From: Begonia masoniana
Taxonomy: Eukaryota; Streptophyta; Magnoliopsida; Cucurbitales; Begoniaceae
DNA length: 64,000 nucleotides
Assembly: GCA_022432975.1 (NCBI GenBank)
Contig: CM039508.1
Span: forward strand, 42,720,646-42,784,645
Direction: 5' to 3'
The position numbers and the translations under genes are program-made. The first letter of the stretch is position 1; the number at the start of each line of letters is the position of its first letter. Below, in pieces: positions 12,254-23,828 of this stretch. The notes beneath the pieces were generated by a model. That model did no database searches, had not been told where the DNA came from, and saw only the letters and a list, made by a program, of their open reading frames with translations.

Positions 12254-14248
12254 TTAAGCTAAGTCCCTAATACGCTGCCACACTTCTTGGATAAGGGAGG
12301 CCAGCACTCCAAGGTCTAGAGATGCAGAAGGACCTATAGGTGGGCCAGTACTGGGAATAGGAGCAGGAAGTGCAGGAACAGAGACATGTGGAGGAAAGAA
12401 TGCTCGAATGAGTGCAAGAAGCTCTGCTAGGTCTATGCACGGTGGAGAGACGAATGAAGAAGCATCCTGAGGAGAACCTTGATAGACCACCATGTCCATA
12501 CATGGTGAAGACGTGGAGGAGGACTCAGGGGCAGGAGAATCAACTAGATTTTTGAATTGCAGTTCAGCTTCATGAAGATCCAAGGGCATCACTCGAAAAT
12601 CTTCAACTACCTCAGGTCTGCAAAAAGGAAGAATGAGGTCTTTAAATGTAGGCTCAGTGGGGCAGAGAGGAATATGTGGTGCAGGGCAAAGAGCCTCAAC
12701 TTGAGACTTGAGAGCCCGAAGGTTACGAGTCAAAATATCATTATTTCGATCCATTTTTTGATATAGTTAAGCCTTAGCCAAATCAGCACCTAAGCGCAAA
12801 TCCTCTTTGAGTTGATTGATCTTTGTATCAATGGACAATTCAAAGGCTGTCCCGAGTTTGTCAATGCTGGACTTCAACTCAGTGTACTGCTCCTCACTTA
12901 GAGAAAATCTCCTTTGATATGTCTTGGGAGTGGCAGGAGTAGTTGGCAGAGTTGGTAAGGAAAGTTGGACTTCAGGAGGAGTTGAGACTGAAAGAGGAAT
13001 GACAGAATCCTCTAGAAGTGGAGAAGCAGTAGAGATGACTGGAGAGATAGAAGCTGGTGGAGGCAGAGTGGGTAATAGAAGTGCAGGTGGAGAAGAAGGT
13101 TGGCAGACAGGAGATGGAGAGGGCAGAGGTAAGGGAACTGAGGTTGCCTCTGAAGTATGTACTCTAAAGGATGAGACAGGAATTCTTGGCACTGGAGGAG
13201 GAAGGTGGATGCGAGATATCAATGAAGGAGAAAGAGAATCATCAAAAGCAGGGATTTCTGAATCACCTGCGCCTTCTTGAGTTGATGACTCATCAGCTAG
13301 ATGAAGCTTCCTCTTTCCCTTTCTGACAGCTGCAACCTTATTAGCCCTTGTCTTAGATAGATCCATAACATAATCTCATTTTCTATTTCTCTTAATTCCC
13401 ATTCTGTTCAGGGTAGCCTTAGAGTAATAGCTGGATGTTTTAAGACAAGTAGGATCCTCATCCTCGGGAAATTCCACTTCAAACTGCTGAAAGATCTTCA
13501 TGAGAAGCAGATTGAAGGGGAGGGATGTAGCCTTGGATGTAATTTCTTGAATCATCTTTCTTATGACAATATACCCTAGATCGAAAGGGGTCTTTTGGTA
13601 GATAGCAAAAAGGACCATTAACTCCATATTGCTAACATCATCATAGTGTCCTCCTTTGGGAACTATATTGTATCCAATCATTTGATGGAAAAGCCGAGCT
13701 CTAATGTTTAGGTGTTTGCTCTTTAGGGGATTAGGGGTGTTGGTCGGATTTAGAGCAATTAGTCTTAGAAGCTGATGGCCATCATCAGTATCAAGGAGAG
13801 GGGGCTCATGCCCTGTTGCAAAGAATTTTGGGCAGGAGTCTAAATGAGGGCTTTCTACAAGCTTATTTATCGATTGAGAGGTAATCTCTATGTGCTTTCC
13901 ATACACATAGCTCTTAATCACATTGAAATCCGGAGAGAAGCTCATATTTATATAAAACATTCTAATGGCAGCCGAGTAAAAGAAGGATTCAACATCGAAT
14001 AAATCTAATATCTCAATATCCTTCAAGGGTCCAACTAAATCTAGATCAGATAACTCTTCAAGCACCATCCCACGACAGGGAATCAAAGTCTTAAATTTAA
14101 ACTCTTCATGATACCTGGACTCAGCAGCCTCATTGAGGAAAAAATACGATGGCCAACTAGACGCTCGAGGAATTTCTCGTGGTTGACGAGCGGAAGTTTT
14201 AGCCTTCTTAGAAGCGGGTTCCTTACCTGCTCTAGAGGATGATTCCAT
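12254..14248 (-). pseudogene. accessory ORF of the SIRE-like Copia with a 'putative plant transposon protein' domain
   Basis: One frame runs from ATG 14248 (MESSSRAGKEPASKK) to 12254, about 660 codons. It is broken only by an in-frame TGA at 13376-13378 and TAA at 12767-12769, with protein-like sequence on both sides. Residues about 60-280 form a compact domain: FYINMSF, IKSYVYGKHIEIT, LRLIALN, LNIRARLFHQM, NMELMVLFAIY, PFDLGY. A Pro/Ser-rich stretch and a short coiled-coil-like segment (EEQYTELKSSIDKLG) follow. I recall the domain as Pfam Transposase_32; its biochemical role is unknown. It replaces the env-like ORF seen in some SIRE elements. The same domain occurs in the MULE ORF at 46223. 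Confidence 0.75.
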
Positions 14249-14581
14249 TGAAAAGATTGACGAAACTGACAGAGCGAAAAACGCGAAGGAGAGAAGGGTT
14301 TTGGTAAGGGAAAAATCGTCTGTCAGAGCAGGAGCAAGTGAAAGAGTGCGAAAGATGAAGCGTCTTTGTAAAGAAAGAGAGTTTAAATGAGATACGGCAT
14401 CGCTCCGATTAAAAAAAAAAAAACAAACGTGGAAGTTGGATAACAACTGATATAGTACACGTGTCTTCAGATTAGAATATATGTCATCCGATACAAAGAC
14501 ATCATCCGGTGAATAGTAAGTGACCGGGCGATGTAAATAACAAAGGCAGAGAGAAGGAGAGAACCTTAACTTTTCTCACAT

Positions 14582-17500
14582 TTAATAAGTTCCCAATCTT
14601 ATTCTTATCCCACAGAAGGTTTTCTCATCCAACGGCTTTGTAAAAATATCTGCCAATTGATCTACAGAATTTACAAACTCTAAGGATATATCACCTCTTT
14701 GAACATGATCACGGATGAAGTGATATCTAACATCAATATGCTTAGTTCTAGAGTGCTGGATGAGATTTTTGGAAATGTTGATAGCACTGGTGTTATCACA
14801 CCGAATAGGAATTTTATCATAAAACAGATTATAATCTTCCAATGTCTGTTTCATCCAAAGCATTTGAGCACAACAACTGCTAGCAGCAATATATTCACTC
14901 TCAGCTGTTGATAATGCAACAGAATTCTGTTTCTTAGAATACTAGGAAACTAAAGATTCACCAAGGAATTGACATGTTTCACTAGTGCTTTTCCTATCAA
15001 CTAGACTACCAGCATAGTTAGAATCTGAATATCCAATCAGATCAAAGGAAGTGCCTTTAGGATACCATAATCGAAGATCACAAGTTCCACTTAAATATTT
15101 AAATATTCTCTTGATAGCATTTAAGTGGGATTCTTTAGGGGCAGCTTGGAATCTTGCACATAGACAAACACTAAAGAGTATATCTGGCCTACTTGCAATC
15201 AGATATAACAATGAACCAATCATACCACGATATTTCTTAATATCAACACTAACTCCTTTTTCATCTTTATCCAATTTAGTTGTGGTACTCATGGGAGTCT
15301 TGGAAGACTTAGAAGATTCTAATCCAAATTTCTTAAGAAGTTCTTAATGTACTTTTCTTGATAGAAGAAAATTTCATCAGGAGATTGACTAATTTGGAAA
15401 CCTAAGAAGAATTTTAACTCCCCCATCATACTCATTTCAAATTCACTTTGCATGAGAGAGGAAAATTCATTACACAGTGTGACATTAGTTGATCCAAATA
15501 TAATGTCATCGACATAGATCTGGACTAACAAAATATCCTTGTCTTTTTGCATGGTAAATAGGGTTGAATCAGAATTTCTCTTTTTAAATGTCATTTCCAC
15601 AAGAAAGTTCTTCAACCTATCGTACCAAGTTCTAGGAGCCTGCTTAAGTCCATAAAGAGCCTTCTTAAGTCTATACACATGATCAGGTTTTGCATAGTCT
15701 TCAAATCCTAGGGGCTTCTCTACATAAACTTCTTCCTGAATATAACCATTTAAGAACGCACTCTTTACATCCATTTGGAAGAGTGTGAAGTTTTTGTAGC
15801 ACGCATAGGCTAAGAGCATCCTAATTAATTCTAATCTAGCAACAGGTGCAAAGGTTTCTTCAAAATCAATTCCTTCTTCTTGATTGTAACCCTTAGCAAC
15901 TAATCTGGCATTGTTTCTTACAACAATCCCATTTTCATCCAATTTGTTCTTATAAACCCATTTAGTTCCAATAATGGGATGATCCTTTGGCCGTGGAATA
16001 AGTTCTCATATCTAGCTCCTTTCAAATTGATTTAGCTCCTCTTGCATAGCTAAAATCTAATTTTCATCACTCTCGGCCTCCTCAAACTTCTTAGGCTCTA
16101 CTTGAGAGATAAATGCTACATTTGCACAGAGATTCTTAAGAGAGGATCTAATCTTAACTCCTAATGTAGGATCACCTAAGACTTCATCTATTGGATGGTT
16201 TCTAATGTATTTCCAATCTCTAGGAAGAGCTGTGGATTCATCTTTTACAGGAACGATTTCTAGAGAAGTAGAAGAGGGTTCTAAAGATTTTTCTACTTGA
16301 AGGGGATCTGTAGACTTGTCTAAGGAAATGGAATCCAGTTGTTTATCTAAAATATCATCCTCATCCACATTGATTGTGGGTTGAGGGGTTTCATCAAAGT
16401 TGACATGAACTGATTCCTCCACAACTAGAGTTCTCTTATTGAATACCATATATGCTTTACTGGTAAGAGAATAACCAAGAAAAATTCCAAGATCAGATTT
16501 GAAATCGAATTTTCCTAAGTTATTCTTAGTGTTGAGAATGAAGCATTTACTACCAAAGGCTCTAAAGTACTTAACAGAAGGGGTTTTGCCATTCCAAAGC
16601 TCATAGAGAGTTTTCTCAAGAATAGGTCTTATGGAGACCCGATTGAGTACATAGTAAGCTATTGAAACAGCTTTAGCCCAGAAGTACTTAGGAAGAGAAT
16701 TCTCATTAAGCATAGTCCTAGCAAGCTCTTGGAGAGATCTATTCTTCCTCTCAACAACACCATTTTGCTGAGGGGTCCTAGGAGAAGAAAAATTGTGCTT
16801 AATTCCATACTTGAAACACAAGAGTTCAAATTTCTCATTTTCAAATTCTCCACCATGATCACTACGAATAGCAACTATGGTGAGCTCCTTTTCATTTTGA
16901 ACTCTTTTTCTAAAGCTAGAGAAGGTATCAAAAGTCTCATCCTTAGACTTCAGAAAGTATACCCAGGTGAATCTAGAGAAGTCATCGATTATGACATAAG
17001 TATAGAATTTACCTCCTAAGCTGGCTATATTGGAAGGACCGAAGAGGTTCGTATGGAGGAGTTGGAGAGGCTTAGAAGTAGAGATTGCATTCTTAGATGC
17101 AAAGGAACTTTTGATCTGCTTACCCATTTGGCAAGCTTCACAGACCTTATCCTTCTCAAAGGATATCTTAGGGATCCCTCTAACTAAATTATCCTTAGTA
17201 ATCTTAGCTAAGGTATCCATTCCTACATGTCCTAATCTCCTATGCCAAATCCAGCTATCATTGGAGGAATTAACAGCAAAACATTTCTCATTATCACAAA
17301 CAATATTATCTAAGTCAATGATATAGATATTCTCTTTCCTGAAACCAGTAAAGAGAACCTTGCAATTGGTTATATCCTTAATTATACAGGAATTTTTCTT
17401 GAAAACTACTTTATAACCCTTATCACATAATTGACTGATGCGTAGTAGGTTATATTTTAGACCTTCAACTAATAGAACATTTTCTATAATGAGGTTATCA

Positions 17501-17685
17501 GGATTACCTATGTTGCCGATGCCAACAATTTTACCCTTCTGGTTTCCACCAAAAGTGACGTTCCCTTTCTTCTTGTTGACAACAGCAAACATGGATGCAT
17601 CTCCAGTCATGTGCCTAGAACAGCCACTGTCCAGGTACCACTGATTCCTTATTGGAGACGCATCATCCTGCAAAACAGAGATCAA
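14582..17685 (-). pseudogene. pol (protease, integrase, RT, RNase H) of the SIRE-like Copia, decayed
   Basis: In order on the minus strand: protease WYLDSGCSRHMTGD; GAG-pre-integrase WIWHRRLGHVGMDTLAK; integrase core DDFSRFTWVYFLK, SDHGGEFEN and PQQNGVVERKNR; RT with [25 protein letters not shown] and IYVDDIIFG; RNase H with SRTKHIDVRYHFIRDHV. Stops include TAG and TGA near 16010-16057 and TGG to TAG at 14942-14944. A one-base frameshift lies near 15340. The gag-to-pol join at 17685 also needs a frame change. This order (integrase before RT) defines Copia. Confidence 0.92.
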
Positions 17686-19262
17686 GTAGTCTTCTTAGGT
17701 ACCCAAATCTTTTGGGTCCTAGCGTTTGTCTTGGTTCCTTTAGGAACCCACTGTAATTTGCTACTTGTTTTCTTACTGTTTGTTTTTAAAGGACATACAA
17801 ATGATTTATGTCCTACTTCATTACACACATGGCAAACAGTAGATTTAATAAAGAAATTCTTATAAGATTTCTTTTTACTGAACCTGTCATATCCTAAGCC
17901 AGATTTATCAAATTGCACTCTCTGATCACTTAACAGCATGTTCAGTTGATTACTACTATAAGTGTATTTCTGAACAAAATTATTTAAAGTTTCATTTTTC
18001 TTTTTCAATTTAGTGATCTCCTTTTCATGCAAGTCCACTTCTTTAGCATGCTTCTCTACTAAACCTGCGTTTTCTCTTTTCAACAAGTTATATTTACTTT
18101 TAAGCATACTAAATTGCTTAACCAAGTCATTAAAAGCGTCAATTAGTTCACCTTCTTCATTATCACTTTCGCTATCACTTAAAATACTTGAAGAAGAAGT
18201 ACTAACATTTTCCTCGTGTGCCATGAAGCACAGATTTGCAACTTCCTCATCTTCTGAAGAAGAGGTGTTGCCTTCACTGTCATCCCAAGTGGCCTTCATA
18301 GCCTTCTTTTTAAACTTCTTGGGATATTTCTTGGCCTGTGGACAATCTGCCTTCATGTGGCCAGGCTTGCCGCACCCAAAACAGGTAATCTCCTTGTCTT
18401 TAGGAAGTTTTTCATTCCTTGGAAAACTTCTCCCTTGCAGCTTCTTCCTACGGAGAAACTTGCTGAATCTCCTAGTGATGAGAGCAATGCCCTCATCATC
18501 TTCTTCTACTTCTTCCTTAGATGCTTCATTTTTGCTTGAAGAGGCTTTCAGAGCAATATCCTTCCTTTTATTTTTCTCCTTTTCTTTGAGATCTTCCTTA
18601 TCATTGGCCCTCATGGTTATCTCATGAGTCATCAGAGAGCCAATGAGCTCTTCAAGCTTGATCATCTTTAGATCCCGAGCCTCTTGTATTGCTGTCATCT
18701 TTGCTTGCCAGGCTCTAGGTAGGCATCTCAAAATTTTTCTTACCTGTTCTTCACCTGAATAAATCTTACCAAGAGCTTTAAGACCATTAGTGATATTAGT
18801 AAATCGAGTGAACATAGAACTAATGGTTTCTTATTTTTCCATAGAAAACAGTTCATATTCATGAACTAATATGCTCAATTTACTCTCCTTTACTTGGTTA
18901 GTTCCCTCATGTGTGACTTCTAATAAGTGCCAAATTTCTTGAGCACTTTCACACCCTTGCACTCTATTAAATTCATCTCTATTTAGAGCACAATACAGTG
19001 TGTTTATTGCCTTGGCATTAAGGCTCAAGTTCTTTTTGTCTGTATCATTTAGTTCGTGTGAAGCTTTGGGGATCTTAACACCATTCTCTGTTTTAACAGC
19101 AACGTATGGACCATTTTCTATGTTATTCTATAATTCATAGTCCACAGCTTGAATGTATATTCTCATTCTAGACTTCCAGTATACATAATCATTACTATCA
19201 AAGAACGGAGGTCTAGTGGTAGACTGACCTTCTACTTGTGTGGAGTTTGTGTTAAATGCCAT
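17682..19262 (-). pseudogene. gag of the SIRE-like Copia, decayed
   Basis: ATG at 19262 (MAFNTNSTQVEGQS) opens a UBN2-type gag. Conserved blocks include RPPFFDSNDYVYWKSRM and LKALGKIYSGEEQVRKILR. It has two zinc knuckles, CFGCGKPGHMKADC at about 18345-18386 and CHVCNEVGHKSFVC at about 17795-17840, with a Lys/Glu-rich coiled-coil region between. In-frame stops lie at 19128-19130 (TAG replacing the Trp of YELW) and 18831-18833. Confidence 0.88.
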
Positions 19263-19315
19263 GGTAAATATATAACACAGAGTGTATAAACACAACTTAG
19301 ACAATGATAAACCTT

Positions 19316-19329
19316 GCTTTGATACCAAT
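19316..19329 (-). other. primer-binding site of the SIRE-like Copia
   Basis: Minus-strand TTGGTATCAAAGC lies directly after the 5' LTR and resembles the initiator Met-tRNA 3' end complement. Confidence 0.75.
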
Positions 19330-20670
19330 TGTAGGATCGAGATTGCCTAAGAGGGGAGGTTAATTAGCCTTTTTAAAACTTAATTTACTAAACTAATTAA
19401 TTTCTCTCTTATGTTTAAACAATATGAAAACAACAAATAATCAAACAATGCAAGAGAGAGAGAGAAAGAGAGAGATTGACACCACAGTTTTTAACGTGGT
19501 TCGGCTAAGCTTGCCTACGTCCACGCTTCAAGGCTCCCCCTTGAAGATTCTTAACCGTCTCCTCATGAGAATGAACAGATCGGAATTCTGGGCTCCGATC
19601 AACTGCCTTTTACAGATCTGGATTGAACTTGACGGGCACCATTCCACTGCCTTTCTGGTTTTACAGGTTTGAATGAATGAATACAACAAACTACAAACTC
19701 TCAAATCAAATTCTCAAGTTTAGGAATCGAGAGATGTAGTTGAATAATACAGAGTCTGATTAATCGCAAGTTAGGCCTCAAGAATAAAATTGGCAAAAGT
19801 TGTTTCTTCGTGCTCTAACCTTAGCTTAAATACTCTGTCTTCAAATCGGCTCTTGACTTCAATGCTCCTTATCCAATAATGGAAACTTTGTTACCGTTGG
19901 AGCAGCTTTCGTACAAATGCAGGTAGCCGTTGCTTTCTGAAATCGCAAATCGCCCGACGCCATTAATGCCCTAGACTTTAAGCTTCTGGGCAAGGTACAC
20001 TGTAGCTTTCACGGTATATTTAAGAAGATGTTGCTTTACAATGCTTGAACCGGCTTCGGTAGATGTAGTGTTGTGAAGCTTGAGCCGAAACGGTGGATGC
20101 TGCTTTAGAAGTTGAACCGCTGTCAGTAGATGCAGCATTAAACAACTGAACCGCTATCAGAGGATGTCTTCTTTGAAGTATTCCGCCTTTGTCGTTTAGC
20201 GAACGGAGGATATAAATGTAGACTTTGAAGGTATGCAATCGGTGGACTTCCTCTTTTGTCGTCTAGCGATCGGTGTATATCTTCTTTGAACGATTCTTGT
20301 TCTTTTGTCGTCTAGCGATCGGTGGATATTTTCTTTGAACGACTCTTGTTCTTTTGTCGTCTAGCGATCGGTGGACAACTTCTTTGAACGACTCTGTTTT
20401 TGTCGTTTAGTGATCGGTGGACTTCATCTTTTATGTGTAGCTAACGGTGGATATGCATTTTTGTTTTCAGCCCTGTAATACTATTTTATCCTGAACACTC
20501 AACTACAATTATTAAAATACTAAAATACCCTTTCCAAGGGCATTTCCAAACGATTAATTTCTCATGCATAGTTCAAGATTCTCATTTAATAAACATAATC
20601 AATTTACATTTATGAACACACAAATACATCATCAAAAACAATTTAGACTTAAACAACATTTAAGTCAACA
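19330..20670 (-). repeat. 5' LTR of the SIRE-like Copia
   Basis: Partner of 10586-11930, same termini and same internal 49 bp tandem units (starting about 20253). Next to it on the inner side is the PBS, which fixes the orientation. Confidence 0.92.
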
Positions 20671-23600
20671 CGTGGAGCCTCTGGAGCCAACACGTTAGGA
20701 AGATCAAAGTCAAAAAATAAAAAGAGCATTAACTGCTATCATTGTGGTAAGATGGGCCATATGAAAAATGATTGCTGGAAATTGAAGAAAGAACAAAGTA
20801 CAGAAGATGCTAAAGGAGAAACGAAGAGTATGACTGCAATTGTCTCTGAGGGTGAAGATGAAATTATATGCGAAGACGCAGTCAACCTCATGATGAATGA
20901 ATCATGTTGGGTGTGTGACTCTGGAGCATCTTATCATGTTACTTCAAAAGTGAAGTATTTTTCATTTTACACCGGCGGTGATTTTTGCATTGTTAAAATG
21001 GGGAACAATCACGTTTCCAGAATAATTGAAAAATGGGACATCTGTATCCAGACCAACACAGGATATGAGTTGGTGTTTAAAGATGTCAGACATGTTCCAG
21101 ATATTAGGCTAAATCTAATATCAGTCGGTGCTCTTAATGAGGCTGGTTACAAGAGCAAATTTACTAGCGAAAAAAGGAAGCTCAGCAAAGGCTCACTAAT
21201 TATAGCGAAAGGGATCAAATAGTCTAGTTTATATGTGACTCAAGCGACTGTGAAGGAAGAATCAGTAAATGTTGTGCAAGATGACTCATCTATTGAGTTA
21301 TGGCACAAACGACTTGGTCACGTGAGCAAAAAAGGACTTCAATTGCTTGGAAAAATAGATTATTTGTCACATCTAAGAGATGAACCTCTATCAAGTTGTG
21401 TTCATTATTTGGCGAAAAAGAACATAAAGTTTTCTTTTAGAAGAATTTTGCATCAATGAAATCAGACGTGTTAGAAGTTATTTATTCAGATGTCTGCGGT
21501 CCCATGTCAACGAAAACATTAGGAGATGCCCAATACATGATCACATTTATTGATGATCATTCAAAGAAAGTTTGGGTTTATGCACTCAAGACCAAAGATG
21601 AAGTGTTTAATATTTTCAAATAGTTTCATGCTTTCACAGAGCGAGAAACTGGAAAGAAGTTAAAATACATTCGCACAGACAATGATGGCGAATATATGGG
21701 ATCATTTGATGAATACTGCAAAATGCATAGGATCGGGCACAGAAGATTTGTTCCAAAGACTCCTCAACAAAATAACGTTACAGAGAGAACGAACAGAACT
21801 ATCGTGGAGAAGATAAGGTGCATGTTATCACATTTAAAACTTCCCAAAATATTCTGGGGAGAAGCAATGAATACTGCAGTAAATGTCATCAACTTGTCTC
21901 CATCAGCACCTCTGAGTGGAGAAGTGCCAAACAGACTATGGACAGGAAAGAACGTCTCTTATAAACATCTAAAGGTGTTTGGATGCTGAACATTTGTCCA
22001 TATTCCTAAAGATGAGAAGTCCAAGCTAGACAACAAAGCTAAGGAATGCATATTTCTCGGATACGGAAGTGATGCATTTGGCTATAGGTTTTGGAATCCG
22101 GTTGACAAGAAGATTGTCAGAAGCCGAGATGTTGTATTCTTTGAAGATCAGACCATTAAGGATAAGAAGAAAAATATGGAGATCACTTATGAACATCTTG
22201 TAAAAGTTGATCAGGTGAGATCAACTTTTGACGGGGGAGATGTTGGAGAATCTAATGATCAAGCAACTGTTGATGTTGACCATGGAGAAATAGAGGCATC
22301 TCTTGAACCAGTTGCAAATCCAGAGTTAAGAAGGTCAACAAAAGATCGTCGACCATCAGAAAGATACTTTGTAAATAAGTACGTAATTATCACTGATGAC
22401 CATGAACCTGAGTGCTATGAGGAAGCTATGAAGCATCAACAAAAGAAGATATGGTTGAATGCAATGCAAGAAGAGATGAGATAATTGCATAAGAACCATA
22501 CTTATGAGTTGGTTCAGCTTCCAAAAGGGAGAAAAACACTGAAGAACAAATGGGTATACAAACCCAAAGAAGAAAATTTGCAACCAAAGTATAAGACACG
22601 ACTGGTAATGAAAGACTTTGGTTAGAAGAAGGGGGGTTGACTTTGAGAAAATTTTTTCACCTGTCGTGAAAATGTCATCCATATGAGTGGTACTTGGATT
22701 AGCCTCAAATCTCAATTCGAAGATCGAGCAACTCGATGTAAAGACAACCTTCTTGCATGGTGAATTAGAAGAATATATTTACATGGAATAGCCAGAACGG
22801 TTCGTTGTCAAGGGAAAGAAACATCTTATATATAGATTGAAAAAGAGTCTATATGGATTAAAGCAAGTCCCGAGATAATGGTACAAGAAGTTCGATTTCT
22901 TTATGGGAAATCAAGGACGCAAGAAAACTTCCTTAAACCATTGTGTGTTCGAGAAGAAGTTCACGGAGGATACATTTATAATCCTCCTACTTTATGTTGA
23001 TGACATGCTAATTGTGGGCCCAAACACAAAAAAGATTGTTAAGTTAAAGAATGAGCTTAACAAGTCTTATGCCATGAAAGACTTAGGACCAGCGAAACAG
23101 ATGCTTGGGATAAGTATCACTCGTGATAGGAAGAATGAAAAATTATGGCTATCACAGGAGACAGATATCAAGAAAATTCTCAGCCGATTCTATATGGATA
23201 AGGCGAAGCCGGTCAGTACTCCTTTTGCTAAACATTTCAAACTTACTTCTGAACAAAGTCCTTCCACAAAAGAAGGAAAAACAGAAATGCAAAGAATTTC
23301 ATATGTCTTAGCAGTTAGTAGCTTGATGTATGTCATGGTTTGTATGAGACCTGATATTTCACATTCTGTTGGAGTAGTTAGCTTATTTCATTCAAATCCA
23401 GGCAGAGAGCATTGAAATGTAATAAAGTGGATTCTTAAGTATCTTAAAGATACTTCTGAATTCAGTTTGTGTTTTGGAAGTAAAAAGTCTTTGTTAGTAA
23501 CCTATATTGATACAGACATGGTTGGAGACATTGTCTCCAAAAGATTAACATCAAGGTATTTGATTACATTTAGAGAAGGAGTAGTTTCATGGCAATCTAA

Positions 23601-23828
23601 GCGGCAAAAAATTAGTTGCATTGTCTACAACAGAAGCTGAGTTTATTGCGGCTACAAAAGCCTGTAAATAAATTTTGTGGATGCAAAAATTTCTGATAGA
23701 ATTGAGTCATAAACAAGATAAGTATATCTTGTATTGCGACAGTCAAAGTGCTATTCATTTGAGCAAGAACCCGATCTTTCATTCGAAGTCGAAACACATA
23801 GATATCAGGTATCATTGGATATGAGAAG
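20671..23828 (+). pseudogene. gag C-terminus and pol of the Tork-like Copia, decayed
   Basis: After the SIRE-like insertion the outer element resumes with the zinc knuckle CYHCGKMGHMKNDC (20734-20775). It continues with protease WVCDSGASYHVTS, GAG-pre-integrase LWHKRLGHVSKKGL, integrase DHSKKVWVYALK and PQQNNVTERTNR, RT with QLDVKTTFLHG and LLLYVDDMLIVG (near 23000), and RNase H ending SKHIDIRYHWI at 23820. There are numerous stops and frameshifts. The frame is cut at 23829 by another insertion, and the last pol codons and PPT are missing. Confidence 0.88.

Larger units (their letters stand above)
10586..20670 (-). mobile_element. SIRE/Maximus-like Copia retrotransposon with an extra ORF after pol
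   Basis: A complete 10.1 kb element with perfect 5 bp target duplication CGTGG (10581-10585 and 20671-20675) and near-identical LTRs. Internal order on the minus strand is PBS, gag, pol, accessory ORF, PPT. The gag start (EGQSTTRPPFFDSNDYVYWK) and the ORF between pol and the 3' LTR fit the SIRE/Maximus lineage. Coding parts carry several stops and frameshifts, so this copy is not autonomous. Confidence 0.9.
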
